64,000 nt of DNA from Ascarosepion bandense (GCA_037127315.1 JBBBDQ010001922.1:1853501-1917500); one strand, 5' to 3'. Shown: positions 32,590-42,060, counted from the first letter of the stretch. Notes: generated by a model from the sequence alone, not told the origin. Program-made: numbers and translations.

Positions 32590-32622
32590 ATAGTTCGAGA
32601 TCATAGTCTCATGTTCAGATCA
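32590..32622 (-). ncRNA. Dead hammerhead, family H left arm
   Basis: Minus strand reads CTGAACA where CTGAAGA is needed and GAAC in place of GAAA; the stem II GAGA/TCTC hairpin is intact. Inactive by sequence. Confidence 0.45.
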
Positions 32623-32623
32623 C

Positions 32624-32663
<40 letters not shown>

Positions 32664-32987
32664 ATGAACGAATACCGGACGGCAATTAAAAGAAAAAATA
32701 TATAGCAATAAACACGCCTCCAATTTAAGCAGACAGATCTAACACTAGATCGCAAAATGGCACCCACTATCACTTGAACAGTAATGCGAAAACGCCAAAT
32801 TCTGCTCTCGGTCAACGCGCACATATATAAACCATAAACACACACACATACATGCACGCACACACATACAGGCACACACATAAACACACGCACACACACT
32901 ACATTTAACGGCAACAGGAGCGGAGAAAGACGACCGTTCGATGAAATGCCCGGACCACGAGCAGACGTGAAATTAAGCTCTCCTATC

Positions 32988-33034
32988 ATTCTGAAGATGA
33001 GACTATGATCTCGAAATATTAATTATTAATAAAT
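32988..33034 (+). ncRNA. Hammerhead motif, family H right arm
   Basis: ATT, CTGAAGA, extra T, stem II GAGA/TCTC with loop CTATGA, GAAA, a near-palindromic AT-rich stem III, ATA cleavage triplet, AAT. The core is complete; stem I is only 3 AU pairs. Confidence 0.55.
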
Positions 33035-33126
33035 ACGTAATACCCAACACATTCATTGCCTTCTTTTATCTTTCTAAACGCATTTTAATAGCCTTCAAAA
33101 CTTACCCCATATATATATATATATAT

Positions 33127-33136
33127 TCAGAGAGAG

Positions 33137-33183
<47 letters not shown>
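33127..33183. repeat. (GA)n microsatellite
   Basis: GAGAGA run between (TA)n and a 5'-truncated S element. Confidence 0.95.
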
Positions 33184-33185
<2 letters not shown>

Positions 33186-33187
33186 TT

Positions 33188-33280
33188 TCGGTCGGGTTTC
33201 AATCCTGGGTAAAAAAGCAATCGGAGTCTAACCGTACTGATGAGCTGTGATACGGCGAAACAGATCTGTCTGCGGATGAC
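33188..33280 (+). mobile_element. S element, 3' end
   Basis: TCGGTCGGGTTTCAATCCTG (B-box-like) followed by the intact hammerhead and (TA)n. The A-box half is replaced by the (GA)n tract. Confidence 0.85.
33226..33280 (+). ncRNA. Hammerhead ribozyme, apparently intact (S type)
   Basis: Stem I CCGTA/TGCGG (33232-33236 with 33271-33275), extended by GTC/GAC across an internal loop; CTGATGA 33237-33243; stem II GCTG/CGGC with loop TGATA; GAAA 33257-33260; loopless palindrome ACAGATCTGT 33260-33269; cleavage after C33270 (GUC). This is type I (open stem I), and the internal loop in stem I plus the TGATA loop are placed for the usual loop-loop contact. Identical over 55 nt to 49882-49936. Confidence 0.87.
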
Positions 33281-33328
33281 AAAATATATATATATATATA
33301 TATAATTTTATAGTTATGTATCAATTGT

Positions 33329-33385
33329 ACATTGCGACACGGAAATTTCTATGTTTCGAGATAGATTCTCATCATCAGGCAATGT
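33329..33385 (-). ncRNA. Hammerhead ribozyme, family G left arm
   Basis: Minus strand: ACATTGC, CTGATGA, T, GAGA/TCTC stem II with a 5-base loop, GAAA, an 18-nt stem III derived from an ACACGGAAATTTCCGTGT-like palindrome, GTC, GCAATGT. Stem I is a perfect 7 bp. The only oddity is the extra T before stem II. Confidence 0.8.
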
Positions 33386-33436
33386 TGATATTAGTTGTGC
33401 AGATTTAGATTTAAATGTAAATCATCTGCGCAACTA

Positions 33437-33493
33437 ACATTGCCTGATGATGAGAATCTATCTCGAAACGTAGAAATTTCCGTGTCGCAATAT
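33437..33493 (+). ncRNA. Hammerhead ribozyme, family G right arm
   Basis: Plus-strand twin: ACATTGC, CTGATGA (33444-33450), T, GAGA/TCTC, GAAA (33465-33468), stem III, GTC ending at 33486, GCAATAT. Stem I pairs 6 of 7. Confidence 0.75.
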
Positions 33494-33619
33494 ACAATTG
33501 ATACATAACAATATAATTATATTAGGCTCTATAATACTCAATATATTGACCACTGTTTATAATAAAATCAATGCCAGACCACACAAAATAAAAAAAAACC
33601 TTGAGTCCTCTTCACATGG

Positions 33620-33658
<39 letters not shown>

Positions 33659-33689
33659 CCTACGTCTATGTTTTATGCGTTGTGCAATC

Positions 33690-34060
33690 ATATAGTGCTC
33701 TTCCTTCTCCAGAGTTTTCATTTCATTTTACATTTATGACTACCTGTTTCCATGTATATATGATCAGCCATGCCCGATTTTATTGTCTCACCTATCACTG
33801 CCACTTGTCGATGTTCCTCTATCCTCATTTTTAAGGAACGGCTTGTTTTCCCTATATATTCTCTGTCACAACTGCAAGGAATCGAGTACGCGCAATTCTT
33901 GGTCATATTTTCCCCCGTTTTTAGTTTTACTGAGCGGAGATCTCTTCGTAGAGTGGAAACTCCTCTGAATATTGTCTTGATGTTGTATAGAGCAGATCTT
34001 AATTATTTCTGATAAAACCCAAACGTATGATAGATAGGCTATGGCAATCGTTTAGTCATT
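33690..34060 (-). pseudogene. Penelope-like element GIY-YIG endonuclease fragment
   Basis: Minus-strand frame reads YNIKTIFRGVSTLRRDLRS, then KNCAYSIPCSCDREYIGKTS, RSLKMRIEEHRQVAVIGE and SGMADHIYMETGSH. The C-x-C ... YIG.T.R...R..EH pattern with the ADH motif is the Penelope-like GIY-YIG domain. The RT domain is missing and the upstream end is frameshifted. It is the closest protein-coding relative of the neighbouring hammerhead foldback. Confidence 0.8.
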
Positions 34061-34140
34061 CTCCTTGTCCCTGCCATTCACAACTGTAGACCTTCATGGC
34101 ATGTTTACCGGTTAGTAGTTATTCTGAACGGTACGTTTTA

Positions 34141-34304
34141 TGCGTCGTGGTGCAATGGATATCGACTCAGAACGACAAAACGGGGAGCCGCGTTCGAATT
34201 CCATTTGAATTCCTTGCATTCACTTACACACAAATACTACTGGGAAAAGTATTAATCCGTCTCTTCCTTCCAAATATTGGTTAAATAATAGGACAGATTG
34301 CTAT
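34141..34304 (+). mobile_element. SINE-A, 5' part
   Basis: Head TGGTGCAATGGATATCGACT and CGCGTTCGAATTCCATTTG (A- and B-box-like), through AATAATAGGACAGATTGC. The 3' half is absent. Confidence 0.8.
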
Positions 34305-34319
34305 AAAAAGATAATGACG

Positions 34320-34368
34320 TGGCATAGATAGATATATAGATAGATAGATATGAAGTTTCAAGACAGAC

Positions 34369-34412
<44 letters not shown>

Positions 34413-34610
34413 ATTTTAAAGACAGACAAACAGATAGATATGAAGAGATAACGACAGACAGATAGCTATAAAAAGATAAATAAAGACAGACAGATAGATA
34501 AATAGATAGATAGATAGATAGATAGATAGAAATGAAGTTTTAAAGTCAGACGGATAGATATGAAGAAATAACGACACACAAATAGATATAAAAAGATAAA
34601 GACAAATATG

Positions 34611-34656
<46 letters not shown>

Positions 34657-34937
34657 TGAAGTTTAAAGACAGATAGATATATAAGAAATTTATAGATAGA
34701 TAGATAGATAGATAGATAAGAAGAGATAACGACAGACATATAGCTATAAAATGATAATGACAGATAGATATGAAGAGATAACGACAGACATATAGCTATA
34801 AAATGATAATGACAGATAGATATGAAGAGACATAGATAGATAGATAGATAGATAGAAGTTTAAAGACAGACAGAGAGATAAGAAGAGATAACGACAGACA
34901 GATATAAAAAGCTAAAAACAGATAGATATGAAGAGAC

Positions 34938-34970
<33 letters not shown>

Positions 34971-35065
34971 AGTTTAAAGACAGACAGAGAGATAAGAAGA
35001 GATAACGACAGACAGATATAAAAAGCTAAAAACAGATAGATATGAAGAGGCATAGATAGATACCT
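34320..35065. repeat. Compound (GATA)n/(GACA)n satellite block
   Basis: GATAGATA arrays alternate with repeated TATGAAGAGATAACGACAGA and ATATAAAAAGATAAAGACAG segments; 34755-35050 is two near-identical units of about 120 bp. Tyr-Leu-Ser-Ile frames are translations of the repeat. Confidence 0.95.
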
Positions 35066-35330
35066 TTATTTCAGATTAGCTACAGGTTAATGTAACGGTC
35101 TGGCTATATTGAGGCAAAATATATGAAAAAAAACGAAGAGAGAAAATATTGCTGGAGTAAAGTTTAAACAGAAAATGATTTGATTAAGAATGTTAGAAAG
35201 AAAAATATGAAAGAGGGTAAATAAGAATAATAGAGATGTTCAGAGCAGAGTTTCAATTGCTGGATTTTGTCCAACTGTAAAAGAACTTGAATAAATCAGA
35301 TTAAAAAATCTCGATGTAAAACAATATTTC

Positions 35331-35616
35331 ACTTTCTTATTTGACTCTTTCTTATGTTCTTTCTTTCTTCTTCATTTTCTCTTCTTCTTATTTCTTTTCG
35401 CCAATTATTTCTTTAATCTGTCTTTTTTGAAAATTTCTTTCAATCTTTTTCCTCCTTTTTCTTCTTGATTTATTTCTTGTCTTTCTTTTTATATCGTTTC
35501 TTTTGCTTGCCATTGATTTTCATTTTCACCTCAGTTGTATATTTTCCGAAATTATTTCATAGTTCCTTCTTTCTTTCCCTTTCACTTTCGATTTTTCTTT
35601 TCCCTCCACACCATCT

Positions 35617-35655
<39 letters not shown>

Positions 35656-35757
35656 ACTGATTTCAAGTACTTTTTCTTTCTTTGCATTTTGTGTCATTGT
35701 CCTTTTTGTTTTTTATGTTATTTTCACTTTTCTTTCTTTTTGTTCCTCTTATTTTGT

Positions 35758-35800
<43 letters not shown>

Positions 35801-36234
35801 ACTGATTTCAAATACTTTTTCTTTCTTTGCATTTTATGTCATTGTCCTTTTTTGTTTTTTAAGTTATTTTCACATTTTTCTTTTTGTTCTTACTTCTTTC
35901 TTTCTTTCTTTCATTCTTTCTCTGTTTCTTTCTTTCTTTCTTTCTTTCTTTCATTCTTTCTCTGTTTCTTTCATTCTTTCATTCTTTCTCTGTTTCTTTC
36001 ATTCTCTGTTTCTTTCATTCTTTCATTTTTTTCTCTGTTTCTTTCTTTCTTTCTTTCATTCTTTCTCTATTTCTTTCATTTTTTTTCATTCTTTCTCTGT
36101 TTCTTTCTTTCTTTTTTTCTTTCTACTGATTTCAAATACTTTTTCTTTCTTTGCATTTTATGTCATTGTCCTTTTTTGTTTTTTCAGTTATTTTCACTTT
36201 TTTCGTTTTGTTCTTATTTTGTTCTTTCTTTCAT

Positions 36235-36274
<40 letters not shown>

Positions 36275-36290
36275 TTACCACCAAAGAGAC
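35331..36290. repeat. (CTTT)n block with embedded repeats
   Basis: Long CTTT arrays with three copies of a 75-80 bp insert starting TACTGATTTCAAATAC (about 35654, 35800, 36124). The 296- and 207-residue plus-strand frames are Phe/Leu/Ser translations of this tract and not genes. Confidence 0.95.
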
Positions 36291-36335
36291 ACCATATTTC
36301 TTTAGCAGCCGCCGAACCTAACCGTTCCACTTCGT

Positions 36336-36507
36336 TTCCTTTTGCCTTTTCCTAACCTTTCTTTCCAAAAGACCTTTCCATCGTTTTAAAAATGGACAAA
36401 CATGTCCACTATTTCTGACGCTACCCCCGCCATGCCATCAAATCGTTCACATACTCAAACAAAAAGATGATTCCTTGCCAAACTGCAACTGTCCATAAAC
36501 ATCTTCT
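36336..36507 (+). repeat. Left arm of a 1.4-kb-spaced inverted duplication
   Basis: AACATGTCCACTATTTCTGA, CATGCCATCAAATCGTTCAC and TTCCTTGCCAAACTGCAACT are found in reverse complement at 37877-38045. No gene recognised inside. Confidence 0.8.
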
Positions 36508-36820
36508 GGCCGACGGCTGCCATAAGTCGACGGGTTCACAGTTTGCTCACTGGGGAAAATGGAACATGAATTTGGTTGCTATGGTTACGGAAGAAGTCGA
36601 GAAAAAATAATCAGTAAAATAATGAACACACACACACATACACACACATATATACTCACAAACACATACATACAAAGAAACACAGACATATGCACAAACA
36701 GATACATACGCACAAATATGCTTGCAGAAGTAAAAAGGGGTGCAGAAAATTATTAACCATTAAAACGTTGTTTGTTCTTTTTTAGACTTTGGCTGGCTCA
36801 AAAGTTTTCAGCGCCTCATT

Positions 36821-36875
<55 letters not shown>

Positions 36876-36964
36876 TAATTTTGTTGTTGCAATGGTTTAT
36901 AAAATCATAATATCTAGACAAATACTTTCATGTTTAAGAACAGTATTAAGCTCTACTCTGTATC
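36508..36964. other. Unassigned, (CA)n and (TA)n
   Basis: (CA)n-like runs at 36625-36715 and (TA)n at 36824-36873. No gene. Confidence 0.5.
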
Positions 36965-37340
36965 AAGTACTCTTTATAAATGCAAATGCTTGAACAGTGG
37001 GTTGTTATGGACCGAGCATGTGAGCAATGATGAGGTGTTGGAAAGAATGGAAACGCAAAGAAAGTTAATATTGAGCATCACCAAGAGACAACTGAAGTTC
37101 CTGGGACATGCAATGAGGAAGGAGGACTTGGAGAACCAGATACTAACAGGCCAGATAGAGGGGAAAAGAGACAGAAGAATGCAGTGGATAACATATTTGA
37201 TGGACCTGAGCAGGAGGATGACAGAACGGAGGTTGCGTGGGGTAACGGGAGAAAGCGTGCTAAGAGCCACCAGGGATAGGGAGAGGTGAAAGTCCATGAA
37301 CGCTTACGTCTTGAAAAGACAAGGCACATAGAAGAAGAAG
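36965..37340 (+). pseudogene. LINE-beta C-terminal fragment with (GAA)n tail
   Basis: Plus-strand frame: WTEHVSNDEVLERMETQRKL, SITKRQLKFLGHAMRKEDLE, ILTGQIEGKRDRR, MTERRLRGVTGESVLRATRD, then AYVLKRQGT and GAAGAAGAAGAAAG. This is the extreme C-terminus and tail of the RTE-like LINE. Confidence 0.8.
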
Positions 37341-37360
37341 AAAGTTCTTTTACATTTCTG

Positions 37361-37407
<47 letters not shown>

Positions 37408-37471
37408 TGGTAGAATCGCTGAGTGAAGCCAATTCGGTCGGGTTTCAATCCTGGGTTAAAAAGCAATCGGA

Positions 37472-37526
37472 GTCTAATCGTACTGATGAGCTGTGATACA
37501 GTGAAACAGATCTGTCTGCAGATGAC
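37472..37526 (+). ncRNA. Hammerhead ribozyme, upstream copy of S dimer
   Basis: CTGATGA, stem II GCTG/CAGT (one GU), GAAA, palindrome ACAGATCTGT, GUC. Stem I TCGTA/TGCAG has one C-A mismatch and two GU pairs, so it may be slow. Confidence 0.65.
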
Positions 37527-37776
37527 TATTTACATTCTCACACCCTGATTGAGCACTCTGGAAGAATGGTAGACTTTGAAAAAAGTGGCTACTCTAGCAA
37601 CTACGTATCGTTCATTCAGCACTGAATTAGAACACTCTCAGCTATTGGGCGTGTATAATGATATTATACACGTTAAAAGTCTGCCTCCTTCTGACGGGTG
37701 CACATAGCTCTGAGGTAGACTCGCCGACTGACGCCAATTCGGTCAAGTTTCAATCCTGGATTAAAAAGCAATTGAA

Positions 37777-37826
37777 GTCGAACCGTACTGATGAACTGTG
37801 ATGCAGCGAAACAGATCTGTCTGCGG
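37777..37826 (+). ncRNA. Hammerhead ribozyme, downstream copy of S dimer
   Basis: Stem I CCGTA/TGCGG, CTGATGA, then A instead of G opening stem II (CTG/CAG with loop TGATG), GAAA, palindrome ACAGATCTGT, GUC. The lost 10.1-11.1 pair may weaken it. Confidence 0.65.
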
Positions 37827-37833
37827 ATTTCTG

Positions 37834-37869
<36 letters not shown>

Positions 37870-37876
37870 CATCCAT

Positions 37877-38045
37877 ATACAAGCCTGTTTATGGACAGTT
37901 GCAGTTTGGCAAGGAATCATCTTTTTGTTTGAGTATGTGAACAATTTGATGGCATGGCGGTGGTAGCGTCAAAATTAGTGGACATGTTTGTTCATTTTAA
38001 AATAGTGGAAAGGTATTTTGAAAAGAAAGGTTATGAAAAGACAAA
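37877..38045 (-). repeat. Right arm of the inverted duplication
   Basis: Reverse complement of 36336-36507 with moderate divergence. The two arms bracket a LINE-beta fragment and the S dimer. Confidence 0.8.
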
Positions 38046-38049
38046 AGAA

Positions 38050-38165
38050 AATTATCACAGCTCGTCAGTGTGGCTAGACTCATCCATTTGCTTCTGGCCG
38101 GGAGCTAATCTCGACCGATTTGGTGTCAGCCGGAGTCGCTACCCACTAAGCAGTATATACACACG
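38050..38165 (-). mobile_element. Divergent S-related element
   Basis: Minus strand: GAGTCTAGCCACACTGACGA, then GCTGTGATAA, preceded by AGCTCCCGGCCAGAAGC and GACTCCGGCTGACACC. Resembles S (GTCTAACCGTACTGATGAGC) but GAAA and stem III are absent. Confidence 0.45.
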
Positions 38166-38334
38166 CTAGTTACCTAAAGAACTCAAATTCATTTTCGAAG
38201 AGTAACGTATATATGCGTTACTCTTCAAAAATAAATTGAGTTCATTCGGGGAATTTAATTTAATGATTTTTACGTTGTTAATATTTTCTTCGTTACTTAT
38301 TCATTTGTATATATATATATATATATATATGCTA
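38166..38334. other. Short inverted segment and (TA)n
   Basis: GAACTCAAATTCATTTTCGA at 38179 and an inverted partner TTCAAAAATAAATTGAGTTC at 38224 form a small hairpin. Confidence 0.5.
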
Positions 38335-38765
38335 TTAAATATAAGAGACAATGAATGTCTATTTTCAGTTGAAAATAAAGACAAAAATTCTCCAACATTT
38401 GGATAATTATTTATTGGTGTTCTTCTAAGCTTTCGGCTCACATGAGCCATCTTCAGAGAGGTTGTTTAAACTGAAATATTATGACATCCACCATCACCGG
38501 CGATTTTATTTTGTGTTGACATAAAACTCCGCTTGGCAACGGCAATAGTTACCAAAAATAATAAACGCAGTTCTTAAGTTTACGATGCAGTTTTATGACG
38601 TCACACCGCGGGATAGCGCGAAATGACAACAAAACCATGTAGTTAAATGCAATGTAATATGTTATTTCCCGTTTTAAAACTTTAAAGCAAAAATACGACA
38701 TTCATTGTCTCTTATATTTAATAGCATATGTTTAGAAAATTACTTGCTGCCTCGATATACTAAAT
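38335..38765. repeat. Family-D foldback element
   Basis: GCTATTAAATATAAGAGACA at 38331 and TGTCTCTTATATTTAATAGC near 38710 are inverted ends; the hammerhead motif lies on the minus strand. Sister copies are at 50755-51085 and, as single arms, 12050 and 14650. Confidence 0.75.
38422..38461 (-). ncRNA. Hammerhead motif, family D
   Basis: Minus strand: CCTCT, CTGAAGA, T, stem II GGCTC/GAGCC (perfect, loop ATGT), GAAA, palindrome AGCT, T, AGAAG. Stem I pairs 4 of 5. The extra T and the 4-nt stem III are unusual. Confidence 0.5.
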
Positions 38766-39147
38766 ATATATATATATTCGCTATACGTTGGATTGAGCAC
38801 TTTTTAGAAAAAAGTGTTTCTTTGGATACGGAATTTTATTCCATTCATATCTAGCCTATACTTGTTTGCGGTATCCTTTACACACAGAAACTTGCATTTC
38901 ATTGGATAAAAGATAATGTTTTCTTAGTATAGGACAATTTTGAAATCGCAGTCTAGCGACAATTTTCCAATCGCTGAATTTTATCTAATAAAATTTTGTG
39001 CACTTTTGGTAGAAGGTGGCTACAAACAGCTTCCTTAATTTTACAAAATCTCGACTCATGATTAGTTGATTCTATCCAATAGAAACGTCGGTATGTGGGA
39101 CAAAGTTTTCCCGCGCAGCAAAATTGATCCCACCTGACACGTTTTTT
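38766..39147. other. No recognised features
   Basis: Starts with a GGATTGAGCACTTTTTAG tail-like motif near 38792; the rest is unassigned. Confidence 0.4.
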
Positions 39148-39320
39148 TTTTAATCATATCACCCCGAGCAAGGCGGCAACGCCACTGATGTGCAGGGGGC
39201 TACGTAAGAGTAAAAAGATAAGAAAAGAGAAAGCCGGAAACCACATCCTCAACAGGGAACAAGGGATGAGCCTCTACACCTGTTCAATAGACGTGGGTGG
39301 AGTGTGAACCGGGCGTATAT
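39148..39320 (-). mobile_element. LINE-alpha 3' UTR and tail
   Basis: Minus-strand copy: ATATCACCCCGAGCAAGGCG at 39158 to GGAGTGTGAACCGGGCG at 39299. No RT. Confidence 0.85.
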
Positions 39321-39895
39321 AAAGTCTGAAATTTGTCTCTTTCACCAGTGCGTTTTTATTTGTCTCAAGAGTTCACGCCAGTCTAAGATTCACTCACTCC
39401 CTCACTCACTCAATCATATCGTTGAAACTACCACGTGGAAATAATTCTTTTAAAGCACACAATACATTACTTAACAGCTATCTTCAGATAAATTTTTCCC
39501 AGCAAGTTTATTATCTTTCAAAACATTCAACTTTCCATTTAATTCGACTGCATGTGAACATTTAAGAAGAAATAATAATTTTAACAAACAATCCTATTTC
39601 TTTGCACTTTACAACTAAAAAGAGACAACTCAATTTTTGTTCTCTGAAAATCTTAATTCACACATTTCTTATGCAACATTTCAATCAATCTTTACCTACA
39701 ATTTACCTATTAATTCTCTACTCATAAATAGTTTATTCTTTCATCAGCATTGCATATTTTGTTAATACAAATTTATATTGTTATTATAACAATGTTTGTT
39801 TTCTTTCGTCAATTATTCTTAAAATACATATGTTTTTAAAAGTATGTTAAATGTAAATTTGTCCATATTAAATGCTTACAGAACGTTCCTATACT

Positions 39896-39903
<8 letters not shown>
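39321..39903. other. No recognised features
   Basis: AT-rich unique sequence ahead of (TA)n at 39904-39946. Confidence 0.4.
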
Positions 39904-39946
<43 letters not shown>

Positions 39947-39949
<3 letters not shown>

Positions 39950-39996
39950 CAGACAGATCTGTTTCGCTGTATCACAACTCATCAGCACGATTAGAC
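39947..39996 (-). ncRNA. Hammerhead ribozyme of full-length S element
   Basis: Minus strand: TCGTG, CTGATGA, stem II GTTG/CAGC (one GU) with loop TGATA, GAAA, palindrome ACAGATCTGT, GUC, TGCGG. Stem I uses three wobble pairs. The core is complete. Confidence 0.7.
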
Positions 39997-40250
39997 TCCG
40001 ATTGCTTTTTAACCCGGGATTGAAACCCGACCGAATTGGCGTCAATCTGCGATTTTATCTCTGAGCTACGGGCTCTCGGTAGAAAAAAGCAGACTTTTTA
40101 GCATGTATATTATCATTAGACATGCCAAATAGCCAGAGTGCTCTAATTCATTATTAAATGAGCGATGCGTACATACCAGAGTAGCGACTGTTTTTCAAAG
40201 TCTCCCATTCTCCCAGAGTGCTCAATTAGGCTGTGAGAGCGTAAACAGTT
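39947..40250 (-). mobile_element. S element, full-length monomer
   Basis: Minus strand runs from ACTGTTTACGCTCTCACAGC (about 40250) through two GAGCACTCTGG blocks, A-box-like CGTAGCTCAGAGATA, B-box-like GGGTTTCAATCCCGGG, to the hammerhead. Both ends abut (TA)n. The start corresponds to the sequence immediately after the ribozyme in the dimer at 37527. Confidence 0.85.
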
Positions 40251-40251
40251 A

Positions 40252-40316
<65 letters not shown>

Positions 40317-40319
40317 TTA

Positions 40320-40440
40320 TGTCAATTTTTCATTGCTACATGGAAATTTCTGTTTCGAGATTAATTCTCATCATCAGGCAATGCTGGTGTGGTTGTGCAG
40401 ACGATTTACATTTAAATGACAAATACTTTCGGTTTACTGT
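40320..40440 (-). mobile_element. Family-G element fragment
   Basis: Matches the left arm of 33305-33505 (CATGGAAATTTCTGTTTCGA, CATCATCAGGCAATG, TGTGCAGACGATTTACATTT) without an inverted partner. Confidence 0.7.
40331..40383 (-). ncRNA. Hammerhead ribozyme, family G single copy
   Basis: Minus strand: CATTGC, CTGATGA, T, GAGA/TCTC stem II, GAAA, stem III with ACA/TGT, GTA, GCAATG. Stem I is a perfect 6 bp. Confidence 0.68.
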
Positions 40441-40600
40441 GGGTGTTTTTTTTTTTTTGTGTGTGTGTTCGGCTAATCAGAATGGAGATTCACTTAGGGG
40501 TTTGACCTCGAGGAATTTACGTGCTAACCAACTTTTTCTCCTCATTTTTTCTTTTTCCTTGACCCTATTCTTGTCTTTGACCCTATTCTTGTCTGCTTTC

Positions 40601-40647
<47 letters not shown>

Positions 40648-40689
40648 TGCTGACCTAACGTTATCTACACTTGGTTATATATATATATA

Positions 40690-41069
40690 CTACCGGCCAT
40701 AATTATGAGGCCACTGCAGTGTTTAAAATATATGATGTATATAATAGTCATCTGCAAATATATACACTACCGGCCATAATTATTAGGCCACACCAGTTTT
40801 TTTCAAAGAACTGATGTATTTCATACTATTTTTTAATATTTATTACCAAGTGAATAATTCTAAATGAAAAAAATAATGGTTCTTTTGTTAATATTGCACA
40901 ATAACATGTGCATCAAATGAATTTATAAATATTTAATAATTACCTATATTGCAGTTTCATCAATGAAAGAATGAAGAAAATTTAAGGTGATTCGGACGAG
41001 TTCATCTTTGCTTCCTTGCCTTGTAAGATTTTGCAAAGTAATAATAACAAAAAAAAACATTCTACTTTC
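40690..41069. mobile_element. Tc1-like MITE (family M), right end lost
   Basis: TIR ACTACCGGCCATAATTATTA at 40766, with a partial extra TIR at 40690-40745. The interior matches 49484-49860 in opposite orientation. It stops where a LINE-alpha fragment begins. Confidence 0.7.
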
Positions 41070-41530
41070 AGTACCATCCTGCACATATGTAAATCTACCA
41101 TCCGACCTTGCATTGAATACTTCTGTCATATCTGATCGGGTACCCCTAGGAGTCTTTGACAAAATCCAAAGGAGAATCTGCAATCTGATCGATCTGGAGC
41201 TGGCATCTCAGTACAAGCTGGCATCTCGGCACAATGAGGCTTCTCCGTGTCTCTTCTACAACTACTTTCACGGTTTCTGCTACGATGAACTTAGCTCTCT
41301 AGTTCTCCAATGCAAGAATTTGCTCGAGCCACAAGATTAGCAACTAAGTCTCACCCTTTTACTCTGAAACCAATAAAATGTAAACACAAATTCAACTCCA
41401 CCAGCTTCTTTTCTCGCATTTTCCGCCTATTGAATTCCCTTCCGTTTTATTGCTTCCCCGACAGCTACAATCTCCAGGAGTTTAAGTGTAAAGTAAATAG
41501 TCATCTCCTATCTTGCTTAACTTTGCTCAA
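41070..41530 (+). pseudogene. LINE-alpha RT C-terminal fragment
   Basis: Frames read HICKSTIRPCIEY-like, VFDKIQRRICNLIDLELASQ, LFYNYFHGFCYDELSSLV, RATRLATKSHPFTLKPIKCK and NLQEFKCKVNSHLLS. Several breaks. Confidence 0.8.
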
Positions 41531-41754
41531 ATACCCGTATTCACTAGAAATAAAGACTGGGGTAATGAAAATATGTTGGATTAAAAAATAATAATTCGTT
41601 AATTATTTTAGATGTATCTTTTAATCACTTCAGCCAAACTTAAGCAATAAAGTTACTAGGGCGCAAGTGATGACTGAGTGTAAGAGAATATGAAAAAAGA
41701 ATACGATTAAAGAGAAATGACAATGAAAGAAAAATATAAGAAGACAGAAAAGCA

Positions 41755-42060
41755 TACATGGCCTGGATATAGACATTGGTTAGTTCCTGCGACTTGACCC
41801 AAAGAATTGTGAGTTCAATACCAGGCTACAGCAGTGGTGAAAAAGTAACTTGCAGGGTTAGAGGGAGATAACTCGTGACTTCCAATCGAAGCTTTACGCA
41901 AGGAATGAGAAGAATATACCCCAGTGATTGTAATATAGGGTTTGGTACGAAATTCCAAGCACCTAAAGAAGTCCGGAGCGTACAACGGCCGAATCGTCGC
42001 ACAAACAGCAACAAAGCTGAGGATAATAGTCAGAATAAATAAATACAAGAAGAGCACTGT
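41755..42060 (+). mobile_element. SINE-C
   Basis: CATGGCCTGGATATAGACAT (A-box-like), GTGAGTTCAATACCAGGCT (B-box-like), GAGGGAGATAACTCGTGACT, and the tail CAACAAAGCTGAGGATAATA that is amplified as the 108-bp array at 23364. Confidence 0.8.

Larger units (their letters stand above)
32498..33110. repeat. Family-H foldback with hammerhead arms
   Basis: Inverted arms 32498-32622 and 32985-33107 (GGTGTTGGGTATTACGTATT; AATACGTAATACCCAACAC) enclose about 360 bp with (CA)n microsatellites and no recognised coding. (TA)n follows at 33111-33126. Confidence 0.8.
33305..33505. repeat. Family-G foldback (Penelope-type) with two hammerheads
   Basis: Arms of about 85 bp (CAATTGTACATTGCGACACG; CGTGTCGCAATATACAATTG) around a 20-bp AT-rich centre. 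It lies downstream, in minus-strand sense, of the GIY-YIG fragment at 33690-34060, separated by (TA)n. Confidence 0.85.
37405..37829 (+). mobile_element. S element tandem dimer
   Basis: A 5'-truncated S unit (37405-37526) is followed immediately by a full unit (37527-37829): TATTTACATTCTCACACCC, GAGCACTCTGG, GGGCGTGTATAATG, A-box-like ATAGCTCTGAGGTAGACTCG, B-box-like AAGTTTCAATCCTGG, hammerhead. Cleavage sites after 37516 and 37821 are 305 nt apart, defining a monomer. Confidence 0.85.

Noticed and set aside
35465..36355. 296- and 207-residue Phe/Leu/Ser reading frames
   Set aside because: Direct translations of a (CTTT)n satellite with internal duplications; no domain.
37700..37760. Possible genuine tRNA gene
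   Set aside because: A- and B-box-like motifs are present but no cloverleaf with acceptor stem folds; it is a SINE head. The same holds for the SINE-A, SINE-C and SINE-D heads.
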